This document shows, in pieces, positions 17,241-23,950 of a stretch of 25,413 nt of DNA. The position numbers were made by a program, and so were the translations under genes. The notes below the pieces were generated by a model that did not search any database, was not told where the DNA came from, and saw only the letters and a list, made by a program, of their open reading frames with translations. The stretch comes from Lachnospiraceae bacterium UBA6998 (GTDB lineage Bacteria > Bacillota > Clostridia > Lachnospirales > Lachnospiraceae). Every line of letters starts with the position of its first letter. Positions within the stretch are counted from its first letter, which is position 1. The stretch spans positions 3,786 through 29,198 of the forward strand of contig DJXS01000044.1 of NCBI GenBank assembly GCA_002448395.1. The letters run 5' to 3'.

Positions 17241-18296
17241 TCAAAAAACATATCTCTGCTGAACAGCATAACTGATAAAGAACAGTACACCGTCCACCAC
17301 TACCTTAACCGCCACTTCCGGCACAGTCGGAAGCAGACCGCATCCTCCCGTCACCAAAAGAGCACTCAGTCCCATCTGAATGAGCGCTAAAATTAAATAC
17401 CGGACTCCGGAGGTGTGCACCTTCTTTCTGCTCTCGAACACCACTTTGTAGTTCAGGGCGTAGTTGCAGGTCGCGGAGATCACACGCGCCAACACCGTCG
17501 AGACCGCTATGTAGTTTCCGGTCCTGCCCTTAAACATGCCGCAAAAAATCGTGAACAGCACGAGATCCAGCACGCAGGAAGAAAAGGAGGAGAAAACATA
17601 CTTCATAAACTTCTTTCCCAGAATTCGGTATATTTTGACAGAATCTGTGAGGGTGTTGAAGTGTGTCTGATGGTTCTCCTTAGAGTCATAGATCGTCCGG
17701 ATCGGCACCTCGATAATGGGGTAATTGCCGGCGCTCTCAAGCAGCATCTGCGTCTCGAATTCGAAGCGCTCGCCCGGCACATCCAGAAGTTCCTTCATAA
17801 AAGTCCGGGGAATACCCCGCAGGCCGGTCTGCGTGTCGGTCACGTGGACGCCGGCGACATAAGCAAAGACCCGCTCGGTGATGCCGTTTCCCATTCTGCT
17901 GCGCCAGGGCACATCTTCCCCGTCAAAGCGCCGCACGCCGAGCACCAGACTGTCCGGGTGCTCTTCCAGCGTCTTACTGACCTTTTCGATGCACTCCGCG
18001 GTGTGCTGTCCGTCGGAATCGGCTGTAACACAGCCGATCGCCTCCGGATATTTCTTCAGAATAAAGGCAAACGCGGTCTTGAGGGCCCGCCCCTTGCCGC
18101 GGTTGACTTCGTGTGTCAGGACAGCGCCGCCCAGCACATCCACATAGGCGCCGGCCCGCTCGAAAATATCCTTATAGTCAGCTCCGCTCCCGTCATCGAC
18201 GATCACCACCGGTCCCCGGCTGCCCGCCTTAAGCGTCTCCAAAAGCTGCAGCAATCTCTCGTCCGGCTCATAGGCAGGAATTACGATCGGTGTCAT
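17241..18296 (-). CDS. GT2 glycosyltransferase fused to GtrA membrane domain
   Basis: I start this gene at ATG 18296 (351 residues, MTPIVIPAYEP), because AAGGAGG lies 5 bases upstream; the longer frame from 18341 would run through that ribosome site and overlap the previous gene. Residues 1-225 are a family 2 glycosyltransferase like DPM1/GtrB: VIVDDGSG at 31-38, NRGKGRALK at 65-73, DSDGQH at 93-98, DTQTGLRG at 154-161 and ERFEFETQM at 176-184. Residues 229-351 form a GtrA-like domain with four membrane helices. Such pairs make and flip polyprenyl-phosphate sugars for decoration of cell-surface polymers; here both parts are on one chain. It is the last gene of the PadR operon, 25 bases after the HAAS gene. 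Confidence 0.92.
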   Translation of the reverse strand: MTPIVIPAYEPDERLLQLLETLKAGSRGPVVIVDDGSGADYKDIFERAGAYVDVLGGAVLTHEVNRGKGRALKTAFAFILKKYPEAIGCVTADSDGQHTAECIEKVSKTLEEHPDSLVLGVRRFDGEDVPWRSRMGNGITERVFAYVAGVHVTDTQTGLRGIPRTFMKELLDVPGERFEFETQMLLESAGNYPIIEVPIRTIYDSKENHQTHFNTLTDSVKIYRILGKKFMKYVFSSFSSCVLDLVLFTIFCGMFKGRTGNYIAVSTVLARVISATCNYALNYKVVFESRKKVHTSGVRYLILALIQMGLSALLVTGGCGLLPTVPEVAVKVVVDGVLFFISYAVQQRYVF

Positions 18297-18321
18297 AAGA
18301 ACCTCCTTCTTAATCCACTTC

Positions 18322-19467
18322 TCAGTATACAGGCTCTCCATACCGGTTTTCTATCACTTTTTTGACAGCTCCCGCTGCGATCCAGATCAGCCACGAAATG
18401 CCCCAGAGCCCCGTTATGAAGCTGATTCCGAAATAGAGGCAGGTCACGATCTCCCAGTAGATCGGCATAAGGGTGCGGAGGTTATTGTCCCTGTAATAAT
18501 ACTTCTCTTTTCTTTCCTTATGATTCTTTCTGCCGGTGCTCACATAGCGCCTGCCGCCGGATACGCCGCCATAGCCTGCATCGCCGGCATTCGAGCGGCT
18601 GTCAAACGTACCGGTATATGCTGCGCGGTTCGCGCTTCTTGCCCTGGCCGCCCGCTCCTGCGAGCGTCTGATCCTCCGGAACAGGCTCTTTCTCGAACTG
18701 TTGTAGACAATCAGGACGACGCCTGCCCCGACAAAAATAAACATCAGCGACGGCCCGAAATTGTCTCCGAACAGAACTGCCGGAACAAAGCTGAGAATGA
18801 TCAGCACAATGCCTGTGATCTTCTGCTTGGTACTCTCATTTTCGGCAATCCTCTCCTGGTCCGCCACGATTTCCTCCGCCTCATGATCGAGCTCGAGGGG
18901 CTCGCTGCCAATAAACTTCCAGGGCTTTTTATAAGCGCCGGAGATCAAAAAGCAGGCGACAGACGCTGCAATAAAGACAAAGAAGAGTGCCGTTCCAAAA
19001 GAGGACAGCGCTCCGACGAACCAGTTATACCCGGGGATATCCAGCAGGATCGGTCCGATCACCGATGTGATGCACAAAAAGATCCCGAAGCACTTGAGCA
19101 TCGCCGCGAAGCTTCCGACTCCCAGATAGTCACATACTTCCTCGGCGGAGATCACCCTGAAATCACCGTATTGTTCCGGAGCGGGATCCTCCGCAGCAGT
19201 CTCCTCATGCGCGGTCCCCTGCTGCGCAGTACCTCGACGGGCTTCTCCCATATATTCCTCAATGCCGAGAGTCTGAGCCAGTTCCTCGAGGTTTCCGAAT
19301 TCCGAGATCACAGTGCCGACTGCCTCGTTCTCGCCGCAGCCTTCCGCGATCAATTCCGTATATTTGTCTTCCATCATTGCCGCGAGCTCTTCGTAAGCCT
19401 TGCGGACTTCAGGCGTATCAGGAAGACCTGCAAACATCGTACTCAGATAGTTTCTGATCGTTTCCAT
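18322..19467 (-). CDS. HAAS/DUF1700-type membrane protein, PadR partner
   Basis: This 381-residue protein has an N-terminal HAAS-like helical domain (about 1-75, with LPDTPEVRKAYEEL and the amphipathic FGNLEELAQTLG). A low-complexity Thr/Ala/Glu linker follows (78-100), then membrane helices at about 125-143, 150-176, 217-233, 238-256 and 340-366. Between the last two helices is a strongly basic, Arg/Ser/Gly-rich cytoplasmic segment (263-325). Genes of this class sit next to PadR regulators in many Firmicutes, and the protein is thought to act in the membrane downstream of that regulator; its molecular role is not known. It follows PadR by 12 bases with AAAGGAG before ATG 19467, so the two are clearly one operon. 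The basic middle segment is not typical of the family as I know it. Confidence 0.82.
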   Translation of the reverse strand: METIRNYLSTMFAGLPDTPEVRKAYEELAAMMEDKYTELIAEGCGENEAVGTVISEFGNLEELAQTLGIEEYMGEARRGTAQQGTAHEETAAEDPAPEQYGDFRVISAEEVCDYLGVGSFAAMLKCFGIFLCITSVIGPILLDIPGYNWFVGALSSFGTALFFVFIAASVACFLISGAYKKPWKFIGSEPLELDHEAEEIVADQERIAENESTKQKITGIVLIILSFVPAVLFGDNFGPSLMFIFVGAGVVLIVYNSSRKSLFRRIRRSQERAARARSANRAAYTGTFDSRSNAGDAGYGGVSGGRRYVSTGRKNHKERKEKYYYRDNNLRTLMPIYWEIVTCLYFGISFITGLWGISWLIWIAAGAVKKVIENRYGEPVY

Positions 19468-19479
19468 GACGTCTCCTTT

Positions 19480-19845
19480 CTATTTAGCGCAGTTGTCGGG
19501 CAGCGCGCGTATCCCTGAAACAGAGATGAAGTGCTCGACCACTTCCTTGGTCAGATTCCACTCCTCGCATTTCTCCCTGTAATACTCTCTTCCCGCGTCG
19601 GTTATGCTGTAGTAAGTGCGCCGCTTTCCGTTCTCCGCGCTGCGGCTGAAGGAGATGATATAGCCGTTCTTCTCCATGCGCGTAAAAGCCGAATAGAGCG
19701 TCGTCTCCTTGATCACATACTTCCCATCGGAGAGCTGCCGGATCATCCTGGAGATCTCATAACCGTAGGAAGGCTTGTCCAAAAGAAGGTATAAAATAAT
19801 CGTATCATTATATCCGCGAATAACATCGCTGCTGATCGTGATCAA
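19480..19845 (-). CDS. PadR-family transcriptional regulator, TTG start
   Basis: The open frame reaches back to 20019, but I place the start at TTG 19845 (121 residues), because AAAGGAGGAGGG lies just upstream and PadR proteins normally begin a few residues before the GYNDTIILYLL helix. The winged-helix part covers about residues 8-85: DTIIL...LLDKPSYGYEI, the recognition helix TTLYSAFTRMEKNGYI, and the wing ENGKRRTYYSITDAG. A short C-terminal helix (86-105) for dimerisation follows, as in the small PadR subfamily 2. It probably represses its own operon through the palindrome in the promoter. The upstream 58 residues of the longer frame show no PadR similarity and span the promoter. Confidence 0.92.
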   Translation of the reverse strand: MITISSDVIRGYNDTIILYLLLDKPSYGYEISRMIRQLSDGKYVIKETTLYSAFTRMEKNGYIISFSRSAENGKRRTYYSITDAGREYYREKCEEWNLTKEVVEHFISVSGIRALPDNCAK

Positions 19846-19908
19846 TTGCCCTCCTCCTTTCCTGCTTGCCATATGTTGACTGTCGATGCATCGCCAGTCG
19901 TTACAACG

Positions 19909-19965
19909 TCTGTCGTAGTATATCTGTCGTAGTAAGAATATAGCACTATATAGTTCGTTTGTAAA
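19909..19965 (-). promoter_or_regulatory. PadR operon promoter with palindromic operator in the spacer and two direct repeats
   Basis: On the minus strand TTTACA (19960-19965) and TATATT (19937-19942) are separated by exactly 17 bases. The spacer contains the perfect palindrome ACTATATAGT (19945-19954). Just downstream of the -10, where transcription would begin, a 12-bp element TCTGTCGTAGTA occurs twice in direct order (19909-19920 and 19923-19934, plus strand), 14 bases apart. The palindrome position fits an autorepressor site for PadR. The direct repeats could be a second binding site. The leader to the TTG start would be about 85 bases. Confidence 0.7.
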
Positions 19966-20109
19966 GGGGGCAAAGGGCATGCCGCAGCCGCTTAGGTAAC
20001 TCCTCAGATTAAAACGCACAGGGAAAAAAAGACTGCCGCTCCAGGAAATAGTGGTTCCTGTGATCGACAGTAATAAGTTCTTATGAGGGTATGATGGGCC
20101 CGGAAAAAC

Positions 20110-20700
20110 CTACTCAAATTCAAAAGCGATCTGCTCGTAAGGCCTCTCCGCTTTCAGCATCGGCAGTTCTTTTGTCAAAAGATCGCCGGCCTTTGCCGCA
20201 TCGCTCACCCAGGGGATCACTTCCTCGCCGGAGAGGATGAGCGGCATTCGGTCGTGCACCGGTTCCATGGAGGCATTAGCCTCTCTGGTAAGCACTACGA
20301 AACGGTTCTCCGCGCCGTAAGGGCGGTAGACCCCCGCCAGATACAGGATTGGCTTGTCAGGAAGGGTGAAGATCACCTTTTCTTTCTTTTTATCCCATTC
20401 GTAGAAGCCCGCTGCAGGCAGCGCGCAGCGCCGCTCGGCAAAGCTGTCCGCGAATGTCGGCCGGTCCTTTACGCTCTCAGCCCGCGCATTGATCAGAAGC
20501 TTTCCTTTGTCAAATCCCGGAAAACCCCACAAGAGCTGTTCTGCACAAATGCCGCTTCCGGTTCCGGCCGCAATCGCCGCCGCACTCATCCCGGGCGTAT
20601 AATCCCCTGCCCGGAGCCTCTTGACTGCGCCCGCCAGATCAGGGAAATCTTCGAGAAACGCGTCCTCAGCGTCGTCAGTCCAGAAGTATCTGCCGCACAT
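20110..20700 (-). CDS. SRAP-domain protein (YedK/HMCES type)
   Basis: This is a 196-residue SOS-response-associated peptidase family protein. Family members bind abasic sites in single-stranded DNA and form a covalent thiazolidine link through Cys2 after the first Met is removed. The sequence starts MCGRY, so Cys2 is present. The other conserved parts are also present: the NARAE stretch, GFYEW with the catalytic Glu, and the PVHDRMP stretch with the catalytic His. The protein is about 25 residues shorter than E. coli YedK, mainly in loops. It lies 2 bases after the purine nucleoside phosphorylase stop on the same strand and is the last gene of its operon. The 90 bases beyond its stop hold only a weak 6-bp hairpin. 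Confidence 0.93.
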   Translation of the reverse strand: MCGRYFWTDDAEDAFLEDFPDLAGAVKRLRAGDYTPGMSAAAIAAGTGSGICAEQLLWGFPGFDKGKLLINARAESVKDRPTFADSFAERRCALPAAGFYEWDKKKEKVIFTLPDKPILYLAGVYRPYGAENRFVVLTREANASMEPVHDRMPLILSGEEVIPWVSDAAKAGDLLTKELPMLKAERPYEQIAFEFE

Positions 20701-20702
20701 TA

Positions 20703-21530
20703 TCAGATTCTCCTGACAACTTCCTTAACAAGTCTCTGAAGTTCCTTGCCCGCGCGGTTCGCCACCTTCTGGATTTCCTCGTGAGAAGTCTCGAAAGTCG
20801 TGTTTACGATGGCCATGTCTGTGATGCAGGTGATGCCCATGATCCGCATGCCCATGTGCTTGAGTGCTACGCCCTCGCAGCCCGTGCTCATGCCGACCGC
20901 ATCCGCGCCGAGCATTGCGTACATTGCGACCTCGTTGGGAGTCTCGTAGGCGGGACCCGTGATCTGCAGATAGACGCCGTCCTCCAGCTCGATGCCGAGG
21001 TCATCCGCTGTCTTGTGCAGAAGCTCCTGCAGGTCTTTGTCATAGATCGCGCTCACGTCGGGGAAGCGCACGCCCAGCCTGTCGTCATTGGGACCGATCA
21101 GCGGTGAGGGCACAAATGCCGTGTTCTGGTCATTGATGCACATCAGAGTGCCGGGATGGAAGTTCTTGTTGAGTCCTCCCGCGGCATTGGTGAGGATGAT
21201 AACCTCCACACCCAGAAGTGCCATGACGCGCACAGGCAGTACGACCTTCTGCATGGGATAGCCCTCATAGAAATGCACGCGGCCGTTCATCAGGACTACC
21301 GGAATTGAATCGATATAGCCGAAGATGTACTCTCCCTTGTGGCCCTCTACTGTCGAACGCGGGAAGCCCTCGAGTTCGGAATAGGGAATTCTTGTCACGA
21401 CCTCGATGTCGTCCGCCAGTCCGCCGAGGCCGGATCCCAGCACGATACCTACCTTCGGCACAAAATCTGTGCGCTCGCGCACTGCGTTCAGAGCCAGTTC
21501 ATAATCCTTCAAATTTGCGTTATCTGCCAT
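20703..21530 (-). CDS. punA: Purine nucleoside phosphorylase, trimeric type, with Asp at the usual Asn base-binding site
   Basis: The 275-residue enzyme splits purine (deoxy)nucleosides with phosphate to free base and (deoxy)ribose-1-phosphate. Family motifs are present: GIVLGSGLGGL (phosphate loop), NGRVHFYEGY, TNAAGGLN, the AYETPNE stretch with the base-binding Glu, and SHEEI with the ribose-binding His. Two spots differ from the usual pattern: MSTGCEGVALKH in place of MSTVPEVIVA, and Asp238 in CITDMA, where human and bacterial trimeric enzymes have Asn (human Asn243). Methylthioadenosine phosphorylases of the same superfamily have Asp there, so adenine-type substrates are possible. The start follows AAAGGGGAA. 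It sits in a GNAT-MazG-PNP-SRAP operon, which fits purine salvage. Confidence 0.93.
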   Translation of the reverse strand: MADNANLKDYELALNAVRERTDFVPKVGIVLGSGLGGLADDIEVVTRIPYSELEGFPRSTVEGHKGEYIFGYIDSIPVVLMNGRVHFYEGYPMQKVVLPVRVMALLGVEVIILTNAAGGLNKNFHPGTLMCINDQNTAFVPSPLIGPNDDRLGVRFPDVSAIYDKDLQELLHKTADDLGIELEDGVYLQITGPAYETPNEVAMYAMLGADAVGMSTGCEGVALKHMGMRIMGITCITDMAIVNTTFETSHEEIQKVANRAGKELQRLVKEVVRRI

Positions 21531-21568
21531 TTTGTTCCCCTTTCTAAATCTCGCCGGTCATTCCCGGT

Positions 21569-22057
21569 TTATTCTTTCCTGAAACCCTTGCGCCTCTCAG
21601 CGACGTCGATCAGTTCCTTCGCCTCTTCCATGGCGGCTGCCAGATACGGCTCCTGCCATTCCCGTCCTTCTTTTTCCGCCCGTTTGATCTCCTCCCAGGC
21701 GGCGTCTTTCTCCGCTTCCGAGCTGTATTTTGCCCCGCCGAAGAGATGCGGATGCCTTCGCACCATCTTATCCGCGGCAGTTTTCGCCACGTCCTCCAGC
21801 GTAAAGAGACCCTCTTCCTCCGCCAGGCTCGCGTGGAAGATCACCTGAAAGAGCAGGTCGCCCAGCTCCTCCCGCAAGTTCTCAGGATCCCCCGTAGCTG
21901 TCAAAATATTGATCCCGCACACGACCTCCGCAGCCTCCTCGATGCACATGGCCTTGATGCTCTCGTGGGTCTGTGTGCTGTCCCAGGGGCATCCGTCCTT
22001 GGCGCGGAGGCGCTCTATGATCGTTTTCAGTCTTTCCATCTCACTCATCTTGCTCAT
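21569..22057 (-). CDS. mazG: MazG nucleotide pyrophosphohydrolase
   Basis: This 162-residue, single-domain MazG enzyme hydrolyses (deoxy)nucleoside triphosphates to monophosphates and pyrophosphate, which clears damaged or unusual nucleotides. The N-terminal LRAKDGCPWDSTQTHES is the family hallmark. The metal-binding EEAAE (40-44) and EELGD (63-67) are intact, followed by KMVRRHPHLFG. Two-domain MazG proteins are about 260 residues; this one has only the catalytic N-terminal domain. Three ATGs occur close together (22057, 22048, 22039); a GGGG lies just before the first, and none is clearly favoured. It is 13 bases after the GNAT gene and 38 bases before the PNP gene. Confidence 0.94.
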   Translation of the reverse strand: MSKMSEMERLKTIIERLRAKDGCPWDSTQTHESIKAMCIEEAAEVVCGINILTATGDPENLREELGDLLFQVIFHASLAEEEGLFTLEDVAKTAADKMVRRHPHLFGGAKYSSEAEKDAAWEEIKRAEKEGREWQEPYLAAAMEEAKELIDVAERRKGFRKE

Positions 22058-22070
22058 TTCCCCGGCCGCG

Positions 22071-22643
22071 TCACTTGTGCTCTCCGATCATCTTCTCCAT
22101 CCAGATCATACTGTACCACCTTCCGAATTTGTATCCGCACTGGTGGAAAGTGCCGACCGTTCTGTATCCCAGATGTTCGTGGAACTGCGCGCTGTTGTAG
22201 TCCAGATACTCGTCCGGCACATCCGGATATCCGATGCAGGCGTACAGATTCAGCATTCCCTGCGCCTTCAGCGCTTCCTCAAGGGCCTCGTAGAGCTTCC
22301 TTCCCAGGCCATCTCCGACCGCTTCGCGGTCGAGATAGATCGTCATCTCGCAGGACCGGTCATAGGCCGCCCTGTCCTTGAAGACGCCGGCATAGGCGTA
22401 TCCTTCGATCACACCGTCCCTCTCGATCACCAGATAGGGATAGCGCTCTTTTATATGCGCGATCCTGCCCCTGAACTCTTCGAGTGACGGCACATCGTAT
22501 TCGAAAGTGATGGCGGTTTTCTCCACATAAAAGGCGTATATCTCAAGAAGCCGGGCCGCGTCGTCCACTGCCGCCTCGCGGATACGGATCCCCGAGGATA
22601 CAGCAGTTTCTTCGCCGCACCCGCTCATTTTAATCTCATTCAT
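22071..22643 (-). CDS. GNAT N-acetyltransferase, phosphinothricin-acetyltransferase-like
   Basis: I start at ATG 22643 (190 residues, MNEIKMSG), since a perfect -10 at 22673-22678 would place the transcript start near 22666, after the longer frame's ATG at 22670. The fold is GNAT, with the pattern of the Pat/YncA group: IRIREAAVDDAARLLEIY near the start, TFEYDVPSLEEF, the Tyr-rich YAYAGVFKDRAAYDRSCEMTI, the acetyl-CoA loop VGDGLGRKLYEAL, and a late HEHLGYRTVGTFHQCGYKFG. Enzymes of this type acetylate amino groups of amino-acid-like compounds, often toxins or methionine derivatives; the real substrate is open. It is the first gene of the nucleotide operon. Confidence 0.88.
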   Translation of the reverse strand: MNEIKMSGCGEETAVSSGIRIREAAVDDAARLLEIYAFYVEKTAITFEYDVPSLEEFRGRIAHIKERYPYLVIERDGVIEGYAYAGVFKDRAAYDRSCEMTIYLDREAVGDGLGRKLYEALEEALKAQGMLNLYACIGYPDVPDEYLDYNSAQFHEHLGYRTVGTFHQCGYKFGRWYSMIWMEKMIGEHK

Positions 22644-22672
22644 ATGTCGCAATGCTCCCTCTCGGGCCAAGT

Positions 22673-22678
22673 ATTATA
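22673..22678 (-). promoter_or_regulatory. -10 element of the GNAT-MazG-PNP-SRAP operon
   Basis: On the minus strand a perfect TATAAT (22673-22678) lies 30 bases before ATG 22643, with GAGAGGGAG as a ribosome site between them. No good -35 is seen. The element is divergent from the citC promoter region. Confidence 0.5.
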
Positions 22679-22740
22679 AACCCTATATTTAATAATACCG
22701 CATCCCCCGATTAATTCATACTTTTCTTTCTCATAAGGAA

Positions 22741-22768
22741 TTAGCAGGGGCTTTGTGGTATTATAAAT
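22741..22768 (+). promoter_or_regulatory. Possible citC promoter
   Basis: TTAGCA (22741-22746) and TATAAA (22763-22768) are 16 bases apart. The start would lie near 22775, with GAAAGGA (22790-22796) as a ribosome site before ATG 22805. Both hexamers are imperfect. Confidence 0.4.
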
Positions 22769-22804
22769 ACAGAACTTTTTTCCGCTTATGAAAGGATCAG
22801 CACC

Positions 22805-23902
22805 ATGTCCGAATACGGAATTTCTCAGATCTATCCCTCCGACCGCTACTCCAATGACCAAGTCGATAAACTGCTTCTGGCCGAGGGGATCCGCAGGGAC
22901 GCAAACCTTGATTACACATGCGGCATGTACGATGACGATATGAACATTATCGCCACCGGCAGCTGCTTCGGCAACACGCTGCGCTGTATGGCGGTCAGCA
23001 GCGCCCACCAGGGCGAAGGCCTGATGAACGAGATCGTCTCGCATCTGATCTCCTACCAGTACAGCCGCGGCAACATGCACCTGTTTCTCTACACGAAATG
23101 CGATTCCGCCAAGTTCTTCGGCGACCTCGGATTCCACGAGATCGTCCGCATTGAGGACCGCATCGTCTTCATGGAGAACAGACGCACCGGCTTTGCCGAT
23201 TACCTGGACGGCCTGCAGCGCGAGACTTCCAAGGCTCTCGCCGCCAAGGCAGCACCGACACCCGCCGCTCCCCGCACAGCAGCGCTGGTCATGAACGCCA
23301 ATCCTTTCACAAACGGCCACCTTTACCTTGTGGAGAAGGCCTGCGCCGAGAACGACCTCGTGCACCTCTTTATGGTCAGCGAGGACGCTTCCCTGGTGCC
23401 TTTCGCCGTCCGCAAGCGTCTGATCATGGAGGGCACCGCCCACCTGCCCAACCTCATTTACCACGAGAGCGGTCCCTATGTCATCAGCAGCGCCACTTTC
23501 CCGAGCTACTTCCAGAAGGATGAGACTGCGGTCATCGAGAGCCACGCCTTCCTGGATCTGCAGGTCTTTGCCAAAATAGCGGCGGCCCTGAACATAGGCG
23601 TCCGCTACGTCGGCGAGGAGCCCACAAGCCTTGTGACCGGTATCTACAACAGGATCATGCAGGAAGAACTGCCCAAGGCGGGCGTCGCCTGCGTTGTCGT
23701 ACCGCGCAAGGAAGCTCCGGCAGGATCTGCTTCCGGCGGGCAGGCCATCAGTGCCTCCACCGTGCGGCAGTTTCTCAAGGACGGGCGCTTCGATGAACTC
23801 CGCGATCTGGTGCCGGACAGCACGCTGCGCTATTTTGAAAGCCCGGAGGCAGCTCCGGTGCTCGCGAGGATCCGGAATGAAGAAAATGTGATCCACTATT
23901 GA
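22805..23902 (+). CDS. citC: [Citrate (pro-3S)-lyase] ligase
   Basis: CitC activates citrate lyase by acetylating the thiol of the acyl-carrier-protein prosthetic group, using ATP and acetate. The 365-residue product has the expected two parts. The N-terminal GNAT-like domain (about 1-140) has VSSAHQGEGLMNEIVSHLI and YTKCDSAKFFGDLGF. The nucleotidyltransferase-like domain (about 155-365) has NPFTNGHLYLVE (166-177) with the TNGH adenylate-binding site, FAVRKRLIMEGT, YVGEEPTS, and a C-terminal ISASTVRQFLKDGR. All hallmarks are intact. The usual neighbours citD, citE, citF, citX and citG are not in this window. The next gene is a GH32 enzyme 48 bases away with its own strong ribosome site. Identity is firm; in-cell use depends on citrate lyase genes elsewhere. 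Confidence 0.93.
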   Translation: MSEYGISQIYPSDRYSNDQVDKLLLAEGIRRDANLDYTCGMYDDDMNIIATGSCFGNTLRCMAVSSAHQGEGLMNEIVSHLISYQYSRGNMHLFLYTKCDSAKFFGDLGFHEIVRIEDRIVFMENRRTGFADYLDGLQRETSKALAAKAAPTPAAPRTAALVMNANPFTNGHLYLVEKACAENDLVHLFMVSEDASLVPFAVRKRLIMEGTAHLPNLIYHESGPYVISSATFPSYFQKDETAVIESHAFLDLQVFAKIAAALNIGVRYVGEEPTSLVTGIYNRIMQEELPKAGVACVVVPRKEAPAGSASGGQAISASTVRQFLKDGRFDELRDLVPDSTLRYFESPEAAPVLARIRNEENVIHY

Positions 23903-23950
23903 TGCTCCCGGAGATTCCGGGCTGACTGATACACTCAAACAGGAGGAAAT

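Noticed and set aside
19846..20019. Longer PadR start at 20019
   Set aside because: The region holds the promoter, palindrome and ribosome site; PadR similarity begins only after TTG 19845.
20024..20060. Terminator after the SRAP gene
   Set aside because: There is a 6-bp hairpin (CAGGAA/TTCCTG) and a T-run on the minus strand, but 11 bases separate them and the stem is weak.
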